A DNA stretch of 64,000 nt from Acanthosepion pharaonis. Taxonomy: Eukaryota > Mollusca > Cephalopoda > Sepiida > Sepiidae. The notes below the pieces were generated by a model. The model was not told the origin of the DNA and did no database searches. It was given only the letters and a program-made list of their open reading frames with translations. Shown piece after piece: positions 48,901 through 60,859 of this stretch (the stretch's first letter is position 1; every line of letters begins with the position of its first letter). Where the stretch lies: positions 7,501-71,500 of the forward strand of contig CAHIKZ030003481.1 of assembly GCA_903632075.3 (NCBI GenBank), written 5' to 3'. A program made the translations under genes and the position numbers.

Positions 48901-49260
48901 GGTTGTTAGGAAGATGTGATGTGTTTGTGATTATTGATGGTGGCGTGTTAGGAAGATATAATATGTTTGTGATTATTGGTGACGGGTTGTAAGGAAGATG
49001 TGATGTGTTTGTGATTATTCATGTCGGGTTGTTAGGAAGATGTGATATGTATGTGGTTATTCATGGCGGGTTGTTAGGAAGATGTGATGTGTTTGTGATT
49101 ATTGATGGCGGGTTTTTAGGAAGATGTGATGTGTTTGTGATTATTGATGGCGGTTTTTAGGAAGATGTAATGTGTTTGTGAGTATTGGTGGCGGGTTGTT
49201 AGGAAGATGTGTCGTCTTTGTGATTATTGCTGGCCGATGGTTAGGAAGATATGTATGTGT
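42965..49260. repeat. 42-bp minisatellite, about 150 copies, 6.3 kb
   Basis: The unit begins GATGTAATGTGTTTGTGATT, continues ATTGATGGCGGGTTGTTAGG and ends AA. A consensus unit has 15 G, 17 T, 9 A and one C, so the plus strand is almost C-free. Variants recur: GATGTGATATGTATG in place of GATGTAATGTGTTTG, and GGCGGCGTG in place of GGCGGGTTG. Since 42 is fourteen codons, one plus frame (RCNVFVIIDGGLLG) and one minus frame (NNPPSIITNT) stay open for up to 325 codons. The plus frame changes register at least five times through 1-2-bp indels, so it is not one gene. The array merges with ordinary AT-rich DNA on the left and ends in an inverted tail on the right. Confidence 0.97.
44180..45150. repeat. 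Higher-order block of the 42-bp array, left copy
   Basis: A run of variant units, including a 2-bp deletion that gives GATTATTGATCCGGCGTG at 44311, is repeated nearly identically at about 47710-48760. The shared deletion lies exactly 3528 bp apart, which is 84 units of 42 bp. Toward the right end the offset grows to 3611 bp, two more units minus 1 bp. Confidence 0.85.
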
Positions 49261-49370
49261 TATGTAAACATCTTCCTCACAATCCGCCATCAATAATCAC
49301 AAACAAATCTTCCTTACAGCACGTCACCAATAATCGCATACACATCACATCTTCCTAACAATCCACAATT
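49261..49370. repeat. Inverted tail of the 42-bp array, about 2.5 units
   Basis: The plus strand switches from the GT-rich unit to its reverse complement: ACATCTTCCTCACAATCCGC, then CATCAATAATCACAAACAAA. The switch occurs within the AT-rich spacer between GGAAGATATGTATG and AACATCTTCC. Confidence 0.95.
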
Positions 49371-49374
49371 ATTT

Positions 49375-51640
49375 CTACATAATAGATTCTAGAAACATTT
49401 GAAACACAACCGTTGCCGCCCCTCCGATAATCATCATAATATATTATTATTACCCATAAGGCACTTTTAACTACATTAATATATATTATATTTAATATTA
49501 ATAGTCGAATCAAACCGAAACCCACTTGGCCTGAAGATTGCATTGAAGCATGAAACAGACTGTCTCCGCTTGGTTTTGTCCTCAGTATCCACTTTTACAT
49601 ACGCTCTATTCCTATTTTTATCCCATATTTATATATGTGTGTGTTTGTGAGTGCGTGTGTGCTGTTCTTTAAATGAGCAATCACGGCTCCTCACAGTATT
49701 CTATCGTTGTTGTTCTAAGCTTTATTTGAATCTTTTTCAATATGCTTATGTTGAAAAGGTCTGAATGTTATCTAGTGTGGAAATAAGCACTATCAAATAG
49801 AAAATCTGACTGAAACTTTAGAATGCAAGTTTTCTGTTTTAGGCCCTTGATTAACGTAGTGGGAGCGTTCAATTATCTATTGTATAGCTAAAAAGTTTAT
49901 AGAAATGTTTAGTTATATTTTTTCGTTGCATATTTGAGTTGATTTTATTTATTCTTTAAGATCAACCATTGACAGATATTTGCTAAAATACGACAAATCA
50001 AACGTGTCTAATTTATATTCACACCAACCAAACGAAACACTAATATCTTTGTTAATGCGTAATATCTTTAAAAAAAATATTTTATTTCATCTTCGTCCTA
50101 TAGTCAAGGAGTGGCTTTTAATTGATTTGCTTTTGCGAACTATTATTGATGAATTCGAAAATTGGTGGAATTTTATCAAACACCAATTTCTTCGAAATGC
50201 CTAGTAAAAGATCATTTTGGGCGTATCACCTTGTAATCTAGTTATGAGGGAAAAAAACATATTCAAAATGTGGAAACCAGAGAAACTTTTGTTAGTGAAA
50301 CGGGTGAATACTTTCATAAAAACAACTTTTTTCTTTTATTCCTGACAGATGCCAACAAGTGAAAAAAAATTTATCTGGATATTAACAAAATGAAAGGAAG
50401 TATATAAATGGACGATGTGGGATTTATTAAACAAATAAAAACAAATCAACAATGGCGTCTATAATATTATTTTGATTTTGAAAGGGAATAAATGGATCGA
50501 TTGATACCCTTTATTTACCCAAAGTATTGCGCGCCATACTCAAGCCAGAAAGAAGTGTTTCAAGTCGATACGCATCAGTGTTATTCTCTTCCAAAAGCAA
50601 TTTCGAAGAAAACTAAATGGAAGATGCATTCAGTCATGGGTGAACGGCTTGTTCATTTACAAAAGGTAAACGGCCTATTGTAAAAGTTTTGTAACTAACA
50701 AAAGATTTCAAAGCAAAATAATTGAAGCAAGAATAAGAATAAAACTAAGGGTATTTTTGTTTTGAGCTTTACTCAAGCTATTGTTGTTGCATTATGGTCA
50801 AAAATGAAATATTTCAAAGCGGTAAACAGAAGGATTCGCATAAAAACGAAAGGCCCATTCTCAAGACGCCATCGATGTGGATTTGAGAAATAAGTAGAAT
50901 ATTTTGGAACGGAAATAAATCGAATATCGATTCAGTTTCAGGCAGATTCTATTATTATCTAAAATTATATTAACTTTATCTTGATAGTATTTAGTTTGTG
51001 GAAAGAGGATTCTGCAATAGAATAAAAGAACGATCGATTTGAATAAATATGGACAGTTATATTCTGTTGCTAAAATAATTAACTATAATTCTTTAATAAT
51101 GAATGAAGAATACATACAAAGCATTCTTTCATCAAAGACGTGTACATGACATGAGTGAGATACGATGAAAGAAGTCGCAAACTAACTGAATAGAGATTAT
51201 AACAAGACAAAATTGATATCATTTCGTTTGCAGTGACCAGTTTGAAGAAAACAAAACAACAATGGAAAAAACTCATGTAATTGTGATTAAATATTGAATG
51301 GGCTTTACTGAATGAGTTTCTAACGCATGATGTCATTTGATTAATTATTGTCAATGCATTAATTATTAACTGTTTAAGGCTGGATTTTTAATTAATTTTC
51401 GAAATTGTATTCCGGCCTCTTGTTCATGTTGCAATTTCAAAACCCCAAAAACAAATATTTCTAAATCAGCCTTGAAATCAGATTATTTATCAAAAGAAAT
51501 GACCTAACATAAAAAATCACATAAATTCTCGTTGATATCGAGGCTGTAAATAATATAATTTAGTCTATTTTATCTTCTGCTTTAATTCCAATCATTTTTA
51601 ACGTTCTTTTTTCATTGCTTCCATAGAATATGACATCACA
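49375..51640. other. Unassigned AT-rich sequence with one dispersed repeat
   Basis: At about 49529-49580 the sequence GGCCTGAAGATTGC, then GCATGAAACAGACTGTCTCC, recurs in similar form at 56767-56812. The remainder has frames of at most 91 codons and nothing recognised. Confidence 0.45.
49529..49580 (+). repeat. Dispersed repeat G, copy 1
   Basis: GGCCTGAAGATTGC, then AGCATGAAACAGACTGT. The 56.77-kb copy reads GGCCTGACGATTACG, then CTAGCATGAAACAGACTGT. In both copies a GTGTGTG tract follows after about 60-90 bp, so the similarity extends beyond the core. Confidence 0.65.
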
Positions 51641-51643
51641 TCA

Positions 51644-51967
51644 CAGAAGACAATATTTGTCCTCATCTTTCTCGCCATATTTATTACAACGTTTCGGCCG
51701 CTGTACGCTCCGGCCATCTTCAGGTGGTTGGAATGTCGAACTGACCCTTTTATTTCGATCACTGGGGTAGACTGTTCCACGTGTCATGTTTAATGGATGT
51801 CAGTTGTCAGTTATCTCCTGTTAATTCCCCTCTCCAAGTTCTCCACTGCCTTAACCGAAACGTTGTAATAAATATGGCGACAAAGATGAGAACAGTAGTC
51901 CGAATAATGTAAACAGTGTACATAATACCTCATCTCAGAAATATAGACAGATACAGAAGACAATATT
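51644..51967. mobile_element. Family F foldback-like element with a 14-bp direct repeat at both ends
   Basis: CAGAAGACAATATT occurs at 51644-51657 and again at 51954-51967, as a target-site duplication would. Inside, GCCATATTTATTACAACGTT with GTTTCGG at about 51674-51700 is matched by its reverse complement at about 51853-51878, giving arms of at least 35 bp with few mismatches. The centre is the family F core (GGCCGCTGTACGCTCCGGCC). The element is 296 bp between the direct repeats and has no coding capacity. It could be a MITE or a composite of two head-to-head copies. Confidence 0.7.
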
Positions 51968-51969
51968 GT

Positions 51970-53640
51970 AGCAAAACTTATGTTGAATGAAAGTGAATAT
52001 CTACTTAGAATGAATTCAGCTGATCCATGGTAGGTGCCGTTAAATCTTTAAATGAATCCAGTTAGAATAATGGAGAAGAGACATAGCAGAATAAAACAAG
52101 AGAAACTATGCAAATAACAAGAAAATAACAGAAAATACAACCCGTTCTTGAAAAAAGATCTGTGGATTATATTTATTCCTTGCTCGTTTCACGAATTGTT
52201 CAACACTTGTTGGTGGGTAGCATTTTTCTCCACTCTACAGTCTATTTCTCAATGCCCATGACAAATGCATGCCCGGATGATAATTCTTTATTTTCACCAG
52301 TTCAGACCTTTACTGCTAGAACCTGCCATGCTACTTTCACGGAGTTGAATCACTTTCATTTCCTTCGTATTCCAAGTATAGGTAAAAAGTTTCTTTCAAA
52401 CTAGTTTGTTTTTTTTTTTACCAAGATACCTTGAAGATTTCAGTCTTCACCAATTCAAATTTAGGGTCGCTCGTTATCTAACTACATAATGTTCACTTTC
52501 TACCGTCTCTTGTTGCCCTAATATCACACCATCCAGAAACATTTTAACAAAAACCTGCTACTTTGAGCAGCTCTTCAGTTTTGTACTGGGTGAACTTTGC
52601 TATAAAAAGAAACAACTTGCATTTTTCTTTGGGTTTTTATCGGTGGTATGTTTTTTAATTCGTTAGTCAAAATGTAGGTAATTATTCTTGTGAGTTTTTA
52701 TGTTTTTCTCTGAGATTTTGCATTTACAATTCAGAACGACGACGACAATACGTAAAGTGATCTTGCGGAAGAATATTTGACCAACAGCTAATATTACTGA
52801 GCGGCCCTATGTTCCCCAAAGAATCAAGTGCCATAATATATAATAATATATAATAAAATATAATAATATTACTGACAATAACTTTATGTATGTGGAATCT
52901 TTTTCTATAATTTATTTTTTTTATTTTTAAATTGTCTTTTGTTTGTTGTTTATTTTTAAATTGTCTTTTGTTTGTTGTTTCCTTTTTCATTATTTCTTTA
53001 ATCTCATTGAATAAAAAACATCATTCATCAATAAATTTAAAATTTATTCGCAGCTTAGAAATATAAAAAACACTAATGATGACTATTTTTTGCTGAACCT
53101 ACGAAATACTTGAAATTGAATTTGAATTATTAATGTATCATTTTCTTCATCAAATTGTTGTTCTTTATTATTTTTATTCTTATTATTATTATTGTTTTTG
53201 TTTTTATTGAAGCTTTATACCAGCGTCAAGTGACAGCACATCTAATTTAATCTCAAGCACACGCATTTCTGATCAATACTAGTAGACCTACCGTCGTCAA
53301 ATATTGCAGTGCTGAGCAACATCCTCGACATATTTTAGAGAAAATAAATGGTTTTCTTATATTTTGCATAAAATCTTAACATAAAACTCGCCCTATACTC
53401 GAGTACATACGGTATGACCATCGCTGACATGTTTGATGATTATTTTAATTCTCGTGGGAACGACAGTGACTCTTGAAACTAGCATAGTTTATTGTAGATA
53501 TAATAAACTAAGTTGTTTTGTACAGCGCCTGGCTTGTTTTGTAAAGCCTGTTCAGCTATCTTGGTTGGGTGGGGGGTTCATCTGATGGGTGACAGTTGAG
53601 CGGTTTCTTTATTGGAGAGACATACTCTATCATCTTCATC
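51970..53640. other. Unassigned AT-rich sequence
   Basis: A 29-bp unit containing AAATTGTCTTTTGTTTGTTG is duplicated in tandem at 52922-52980, and an ATAAT-type tract lies at 52838-52868. No gene is recognised. Confidence 0.45.
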
Positions 53641-54531
53641 ACATGTACGTTGATGGATTGCTGGATCAATGATTTCTCCCTTACTCACTTGACATTTGCT
53701 TAAATTATTGCAATGTTCTTGGAAAATCATGTTGCATTGATGAATTGCATGTCACCACTTATACCGATCACAAGCATCAGTTTTCCATTTAGGATCATCT
53801 ATGAAGTAGGCTGTAGGAGACGCTTTTAAATAGGTCATGAGGCTCTTCTTTCGTTTATACTGGCGTTGAGTGCTTGGCTATTCTATTGTCGTTAAAGCGA
53901 ATAATGTAGCTTGTCTAGCTAAGTCAGCAGCGATGAATATGCGATTCGATGCTAAATGCGGACACATTTTTGAGGACTAAAATGTCTGGTGTGTGAGATA
54001 TCTAGTGGATACAAAAAATTGATCTTAAATAGCGTTAGTAGAATCTCACCAGTGTGCCTAAATGTCTACGGTACGCAATCCATATTCCACAGGATTATAG
54101 CAGACACATCAGCACAAAGTCATTATAGACTTGCCATCTTTGTGCACTTCTTAAATCCACTCTTAAAGCTGAAACTATCTTTTAGGGCTGCAAAAACATA
54201 AGTTACCAAGTTCACAAGAACACAGGTATTTTATTGACAATAGTGCATGGTCTGCTAATAGTACTTCCATGTATGTGTAATTGCCTACCACATTCAGTTT
54301 GTGGCCATCCACAAATATTGATGGAGCAGGTTGGAACCTGTTCATTCTCTTGTGCAAGCTGATAGTAAAGCCAAAAAGGCTTTTCAGGAAGCGGAACGTT
54401 TATCCATAAGAAACTTCATTTCATGTTCTATTTTGATGATTAAGTGACAGTCACTGAACGAGTTTTTGCAGTGTGTCGTATATTTATCGTAGAAGCGTTG
54501 CATGTTGAATATTTTATCAGTTTGCAATATC

Positions 54532-54532
<1 letters not shown>

Positions 54533-54569
<37 letters not shown>
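54533..54569. repeat. (TA)n microsatellite inside LINE E
   Basis: About 17 TA units lie between the RT block ending VVVDSD and the block starting TDKIFNMQRF on the minus strand. Confidence 0.97.
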
Positions 54570-54570
<1 letters not shown>

Positions 54571-54661
54571 CTAGTCACTGTCAACAACTACAACAACAGA
54601 AAATAAAATGGAAAACATTGTAGGTACTACAAGTTCACCTTGCTTGACACCATTTCATGCC

Positions 54662-54662
54662 T

Positions 54663-54740
<78 letters not shown>

Positions 54741-54776
54741 CCACACACACACACACACATATATATATATGTGTGG

Positions 54777-54820
<44 letters not shown>
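54662..54820. repeat. (CA)n-(TA)n-(CA)n-(TA)n compound microsatellite
   Basis: Four alternating blocks of CA and TA dinucleotides, partly self-complementary, lie directly next to the LINE E RT block. Confidence 0.97.
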
Positions 54821-54824
<4 letters not shown>

Positions 54825-54827
<3 letters not shown>

Positions 54828-55680
54828 GTCTGACAAGGTACTGCTGTCGAAAACTTTAAATTTAAAACTGCTAACCTCATTGTCAGCAATAATAACTCAC
54901 TTGCAAGATTCAAATTACAGAGAACCATTCACGAATTCACATGCCTCTTAAGGAACGTCTTTCCTGATCAATCCAAATTCATAAATCAACGTCCCTAACA
55001 AGAAAACTCAAGTTATATCTCTCTGACCATAGCTCAATTAGATTTCACTTAAATACACATGGAGACCTACCAAAGCTCTAGTGTTGTTTTAACCCCTCCT
55101 AAGTTTCGACTAAGTAACGCTCTCCGGACTATAAATAATCTTCGATATTTTTTCTTGCCCTCTTCTTACTTTTTTCCGATTACACGTCAACATGTAAATC
55201 TCTCGCGAAGAACGCGTTCCCTTTGGGAAGCGCATGAACAAACCACACATACACAATACACGTACGTAGGCATATTCATCCACTTCATATACTTTGAACC
55301 CAAAAGGTTTTCACATTTTTTTGTTACACACATCTTTGTCTTTGTCATTTATATACCTTTCTTTTTAATACATTATCATTTGTTTGTTACATATTTATTG
55401 GTTCTTGTCGTTTCTTAGCATTTCTTTACGTGGGCTCACATGCCGAGTTCGTCATCTTTGTTGTGGCATTTTCAGGAGACAGCGTGTTATTCCCAATTTC
55501 AAATACCGACTTTACTTACGCCCACAACAAGTTGGAAAACACATAACCAGCCCGCAATACTAGGACAAACATTCGGACAATTTCTACATTATTATAAGAA
55601 CCCAAGAAAATTAACCGTGGTAACTTGTCAGTCTTTTTTTAATGAAACTTGTATAAAAGAGGAATTGCTGCCCAAATGCA
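54825..55680. other. Unassigned sequence inside the LINE E span
   Basis: This interval lies where the middle of the LINE E endonuclease and early RT should be, but I could not read either from it. A 119-codon plus frame at 55059-55418 ends in a Phe and Tyr-rich hydrophobic stretch and resembles nothing known to me. Confidence 0.35.
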
Positions 55681-55681
55681 C

Positions 55682-55683
<2 letters not shown>

Positions 55684-55740
<57 letters not shown>
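55684..55740. repeat. (TA)n microsatellite
   Basis: About 28 uninterrupted TA units next to the LINE E endonuclease block. Confidence 0.97.
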
Positions 55741-55741
<1 letters not shown>

Positions 55742-56084
55742 ACTCTCCCATAGAGTTCGATGTAAGAACTAATTATCTGCATGCCTATGACAGGCATGGC
55801 TTTTGAGACCGGCTCGAGAATTGCAAAAAAGACCACAGGTACAAGAGAATGTATTGTATCCAAGTGCAGCAGGAAGACTGTTAGATATCTTATTTTGCTT
55901 TCTCGTTTCATGTAGTCGACTGATGCTTACTTCTCAGTGCTGCTATATCAATGTTGTACTTCTTTAGCTCCAATGTGACCAGAGCTGTTTTTCTTTCTGG
56001 TGATAAGTTTTTGTCCTAGAGAGTTTGTACATTCCAAGTGCCAAGATGAAGTTGATGTTGTTTCGTAGAGTTTTTCGCAGTAGC

Positions 56085-57455
56085 CGGATATGTTAGAATA
56101 CACGAAACAGAATGAATAAATAAAAATAAAAAAAAATCAATGAACCCAAATAGATAAAGTAAATAATACAAATTAACAAACCATTATGACCAAAATATTA
56201 GTTAGACTATACAAATTAAACCAAAAATCGGACGAAAAACATAGCTATAACTGTTATATCACGATTAAAGAAAAAAATACTACGTTACTTAAAAATCGAA
56301 AACCGCAAAGAGTAAATAAAAATATACAGTATAATAAATGAATAATAAAAAACAAGTAAAATAAATTAATCTAAATTCATCCAAATAAATAAACTAACAA
56401 ACTGATCCCGATAAATTAACTGTTAGAAAAAAAACAAATAAAGATAATCAATCCAAATAAATACATGAAGTAATAAACAAATTGAAAACTTCTCCCGCCA
56501 AAATAATAGTTAGAATAAACTACAACAATCAACCCCAAAATTGAATAAATAGCTTTAATTTATACGTTAATAAAAACACCGATTAAAATAAAAAAATAAA
56601 TATATAAGATAAGAAATAAAAAATAAAAATAAATAATGACAAGCAAAATAATTTAACCCAAATAAATAAACGACTTCCGACAAAGTAACCGCCAAAATAG
56701 ACTAACCACAATGCACCACTGACCCGTATATATATATAAATAACCGAGAAAAATAACAGCACTCGTGGCCTGACGATTACGTCTAGCATGAAACAGACTG
56801 TTTCCTCTAAGTGTTCACTTTTTTTATATTTATATAAGTGTGTGTGTGAGTGTGATTGTATGTGTGTGCTTGTACTTTTCAGTTTTTAGTATCTGATAAT
56901 AGTCCTTTACTTATCTCTTTATTATTCTAATAAGAATTTTTTAAATGTTTTTTAAGAATATCATTTTTTTTAAATTGATGTTATTTCTTTATATTGATGT
57001 CAAATATTTTAATAATATTTTTAATATTATTAATAATAATATTGTTATCTGTTTGTAAGTGTGACGGTTATAATGCGATGATTTCGCTGCTTAAAATGAC
57101 TGGATAAGTTCAATGTATCTATTTTGAAATATCATCACTCCTTTCCCCACTCTATTTTTGTACTTGTCAAGTCCGGGGAATAAAATATATTCTGGTAACC
57201 ATGGCGACTAGCTTAACTCCTTTCTTTCCCTCTCTTACTCTCTTTCCCTTTCCCTTTCCTCTCCCTATGTCTATCTCACAAACCTTCCACTTTTATTTTC
57301 CTTCTGTCTGAATAAATTGAACTCATTTTATTTTGTAAAATGTGGTCTGAAGAGATGGATGTCTGAGTCCATGAAATAAAATATCACCTGAATGGATTTT
57401 TATGGATTCATTATTATATTTGCTCTGTTCTTACAATGAGCTACTAATTATCATG
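56085..57455. other. A-rich low-complexity sequence and dispersed repeat
   Basis: From about 56100 to 56740 the plus strand is dominated by A with many AAATAAA words, which look like a decayed AATAA tandem tail. Dispersed repeat G lies at 56767-56812, and a pyrimidine-rich CTCTTTCCC stretch at about 57215-57270. No gene is recognised. Confidence 0.5.
56767..56812 (+). repeat. Dispersed repeat G, copy 2
   Basis: GGCCTGACGATTACG, then CTAGCATGAAACAGACTGT, paired with the 49.53-kb copy in the same orientation. Confidence 0.65.
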
Positions 57456-57456
57456 T

Positions 57457-57457
<1 letters not shown>

Positions 57458-57533
<76 letters not shown>
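57458..57533. repeat. (TA)n-(TG)n compound microsatellite
   Basis: About 16 TA units pass directly into about 21 TG units without interruption. Confidence 0.97.
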
Positions 57534-57539
57534 ATTTCA

Positions 57540-60500
57540 TTAAAAATCGACTTACGTTCTTTGTTTATTCTTTTATTAACTTTTTAATAAATCTAATAAT
57601 TGTTTTAATTTTCAACAGATATTTGTAAATAAAATTTTCAATCCTAAGCGTTTCGACTAATTCTACCCATTTTCAAATACGTTTCTTATTTTTATTTTGT
57701 GTTTTCTATTTTCATTTTTTAATGTTGAGTCCAAGGATTGATGTAATTTTGTTGAACTTTGCTTTCTTTTTAGGCTTCGAAAATTTGTAGTCATTTTTTG
57801 CATTTTATATAATATAGTATCTTTTGTGTTATGCTTTTCCTTTTTGTTGGTTGATAATATGTGTGTTAATGGAGCTGTTGTTGGATAAATGGCATGGTAA
57901 CGTGACGAAAGCGATGTATGTGTGTTTGTATTGTTATTAAAGAATTGTTCTCCATCTGGGCATCTGAATTCATGCACAACATTAGTTTGTCAGAATTTCA
58001 TTTTAACATCTTTGAAACATATAAAAGTTATCCAGCATTTTGGGTTTGTGAGGCTCAAATGTATAATGTCCTCTGGATGACCGGAAACATAATATTTTCA
58101 TTCCAGAAATCTGAACATTTCTGATATTAATGAAATAAGAAAATATTTTACACAAGAACAAAATGAAGACAAGAGTTCAAATTCTATTTGCGTTTTGTAA
58201 ATCAATGAAAATGTCCGTGAATTCATTCATGTAAAATAAAACACTGATCTTTAATGGGAAAATTATTTACTAATGGGATAGATTATGTCGTTTTGGTCAA
58301 CGTTGAACAAAATGTTTGAAATAATTAATCGTGTTACTTCCTGTATTTGATTGTAGTTTCGACCTTAATACAAGTCATATACATAAATAATGTATAGATT
58401 GATTAAAATAGTACAATCATCTCAAAAATAGACAAGTTGGCGTTCGTCTGCTTCTTCGACTAAAAACTGAAATATCAACGACCAATTGATTAAAATTGAA
58501 AGTATATCTGTCTCTTACATTTTATAAAGTCTCTTGACCTTATGCAATGTATTGACGACACATGTCAGCAAGAATTAATTTTTGACGGATTATGAATATA
58601 AGATTCTTAAAAAAACAAAGAGACAATAAAAAACGTTTTTGACACATTCATTTCTACAGCATTGAATTTGTTATTCTTAAAAGATGCTTATAATATCACG
58701 TCAAGTAATATTTGTTGAGACGAACAAGCGGAATCTGTTAACAAGGTCAGCTACCGCTGATAGAGGCTTTCGAAAAATGCTAGGAAACTCCACCTACACA
58801 AAAGCAAAAGAGACGACGAACATATTGGAAAAATGGAGACAGCATACTTATTGAACAAGCACAGTTTAAAGATGGAACTCTAATAAATGAGACGTGAATA
58901 TGGCACAGTGTTTCTTTTACTTGGAAAAGAAGTTTAAATTGTTTTATCCTTTACGCCATGTTTGTTGTTCATTTTCCGATTATAAGTTTTATTTCCCTTA
59001 TCATCTTTTTGAATCAAAAATTGTAAAAGATTTTCTGATAGCACCAAAGTTATACGTACTTTCTAATTGCTTTCTTCTATATAGATAATAGCACATCTAT
59101 GCTTGCTATATTATTTTTAGTGTCTATGTGCGAAAAACGTTTAAAAGAAATTATCATCTCGGCCAAAAAGTAGTGAAAAGAATTCAGGGTTAAAATGCTT
59201 ATAGGCTGACAAAATGTTTTGCATGAAATCCAAAGAACTTCCAAGTGAAAATTTATTAAACCCAGTTATCCACAAGAAATGATTTCTTGGCAACGAACAA
59301 GACGTCATAAATTTGACAAAATATTAAATACTAAATTTTCAGTGTATAAGATGCACTTCTAATATTTTTCTTCAGCAAACAAATTTCTCAAATATATTTT
59401 GATTAATAGAGAACATATTTGTCCCATAACTGTTACCCATTTTGCATATGAAAAAAATAGTTTTATTGACTATACAACCAAAATACTATTTTTTCATTCA
59501 CAAGTAGAAATTTCTAGTCATTTTTTTCTTTTCTTTTTTTTTTTTTTGGTCGGAAAAGATTGTTGTATACAGCAGCAATGAAAATACTGGGAAGACAGAT
59601 ACTCAGGCATTGGAATGCAATTAAGACATGTTGAGGGAGCTGACCAAGGGACACACTGCTGCTAACGATGATGATTATGATGACGACCGCCACCATCACA
59701 ACGACAACGACGATATGACTGCGCAGGAAATGGAATTTTAGAGGACTGGCATTTAATTCCACTGAATTTAGCCTGAGCATTAATGATTAATTCATAGCCT
59801 TCGGCAATATGTGTATGTGTGTGTGTGTGTGAATGTTGCGCGTATGTGTGTGCGTGTCTCTATGTGTGTGCGTATACAAATAGAGAGTGAAAGACAAAAA
59901 TCAACACTAAATAATACTGAACTTAAAAGAATACATGATAGATTTCAATATTTATTTGTTGATTCGCACCAAGGTTTATAGTTAAACGTTTTATCCAAGG
60001 AAATATCACAGACAGGAATATCAACATGATGACTAAACAGAAAGAAGCCAGATAAGAAACTAGCTACCTTCCTTTAAACATGGATCAACAAAACGTTTTA
60101 TTGTATAGAGTTTATTGAATCGATTTGCAACCAGAACAGATACTAAACTATCAGAAGAAAGATAATGCATAGGCAACATACGGAAGCCGAAAAAGGCAAG
60201 TATTATTTAATGGTACACACATCCATTGTGATTTTGGTAATCCCATTTTTATTTTTATCTATTTCACATTATTAGCCGCGGTTGATGTTTTATTGACGTA
60301 TAAGTCCATATTGGAATTTAAAATCTTATTTATGAAGATGGAAACAAAAAGCAAATCATTTTAAGAAATGTTTTAAACTTCGAAATCTCAAATCAGTAGA
60401 TCCTTTACGAGATTAAAGTTTTAAAATAAATAGCAGTTTCGATGTAATTCGATGGATACAGGGAAATGTTTATAAATTCAAAGCTTCAAAAATCAAAAGA

Positions 60501-60850
60501 AAACTGGAAATTGCACAAATGTTTGACAGGCACCACAGAACTTTAAAGAATCCAATGAAAGGACAATTTGACGATCTGTGTCCCTTATCAAAGTAGAAGT
60601 TATAGAAAAATTCTCCAATTTTTCAACATTATTGGAAACGCGTTGCGGCAGTGAAGAAGGGTAAAAAAAAATCCTAAGATATCGGATCCTACATCAAGTA
60701 TAAAAATATTTGTGTCAAAAATCACTAAGGCGACATATCGGAAGACTTTAGAAGAGCCATTTGCCTAGCGCTGTTTAATAAGCCGCGGGTGCAAATGTAT
60801 GCGAACTCTATTGAATAATCAGTTTAAAGAATCATATAACTAACTTATCA
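57540..60850. other. Mostly unassigned AT-rich sequence
   Basis: A possible very short LINE C-terminal trace (FRKMLGNSTYTKAKETTNIL) is readable on the plus strand at about 58768-58850, but is too short to classify. A TG-rich tract lies at about 59811-59870. A stretch at 59640-59720 on the plus strand has GATGATGATT and CGACGACC-like words. No gene is recognised. Confidence 0.4.
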
Positions 60851-60859
60851 TCCGGATAC

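Larger units (their letters stand above)
53650..56040 (-). mobile_element. LINE family E copy: endonuclease start to C-terminus, split by microsatellites
   Basis: Fragments of one LINE lie in the correct order on the minus strand. At 56040-55900 is an endonuclease start, LGTWNVQTL, then SPERKTALVTLELKKYNIDI. At 54650-54575 is an RT block, GVKQGELVVPTMFSILFS. At about 54400-54240 are FGFTISLHKRMNRFQPAPS and VDGHKLNVVGNYTYM. At 54160-53990 are VYNDFVLMCLL, then AYRRHLGTLVRF. Near 53780 is DDPKWKTDACDRYKW. Stops and frameshifts abound, and the catalytic Y-x-D-D block is not readable. The (TA)n and (CA)n tracts sit between the blocks. The family is often annotated as craniofacial development protein 2-like. 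One decayed element is the simplest reading, but separate insertions cannot be excluded. Confidence 0.75.

Noticed and set aside
42965..49260. Giant host gene with 14-residue repeats
   Set aside because: At least five frame changes, no splice structure recognised, substitutions not visibly confined to third positions, and a minus-strand frame equally open.
58740..58860. Another LINE copy
   Set aside because: Only about 28 residues resemble a LINE C-terminus; too short to assign a family.
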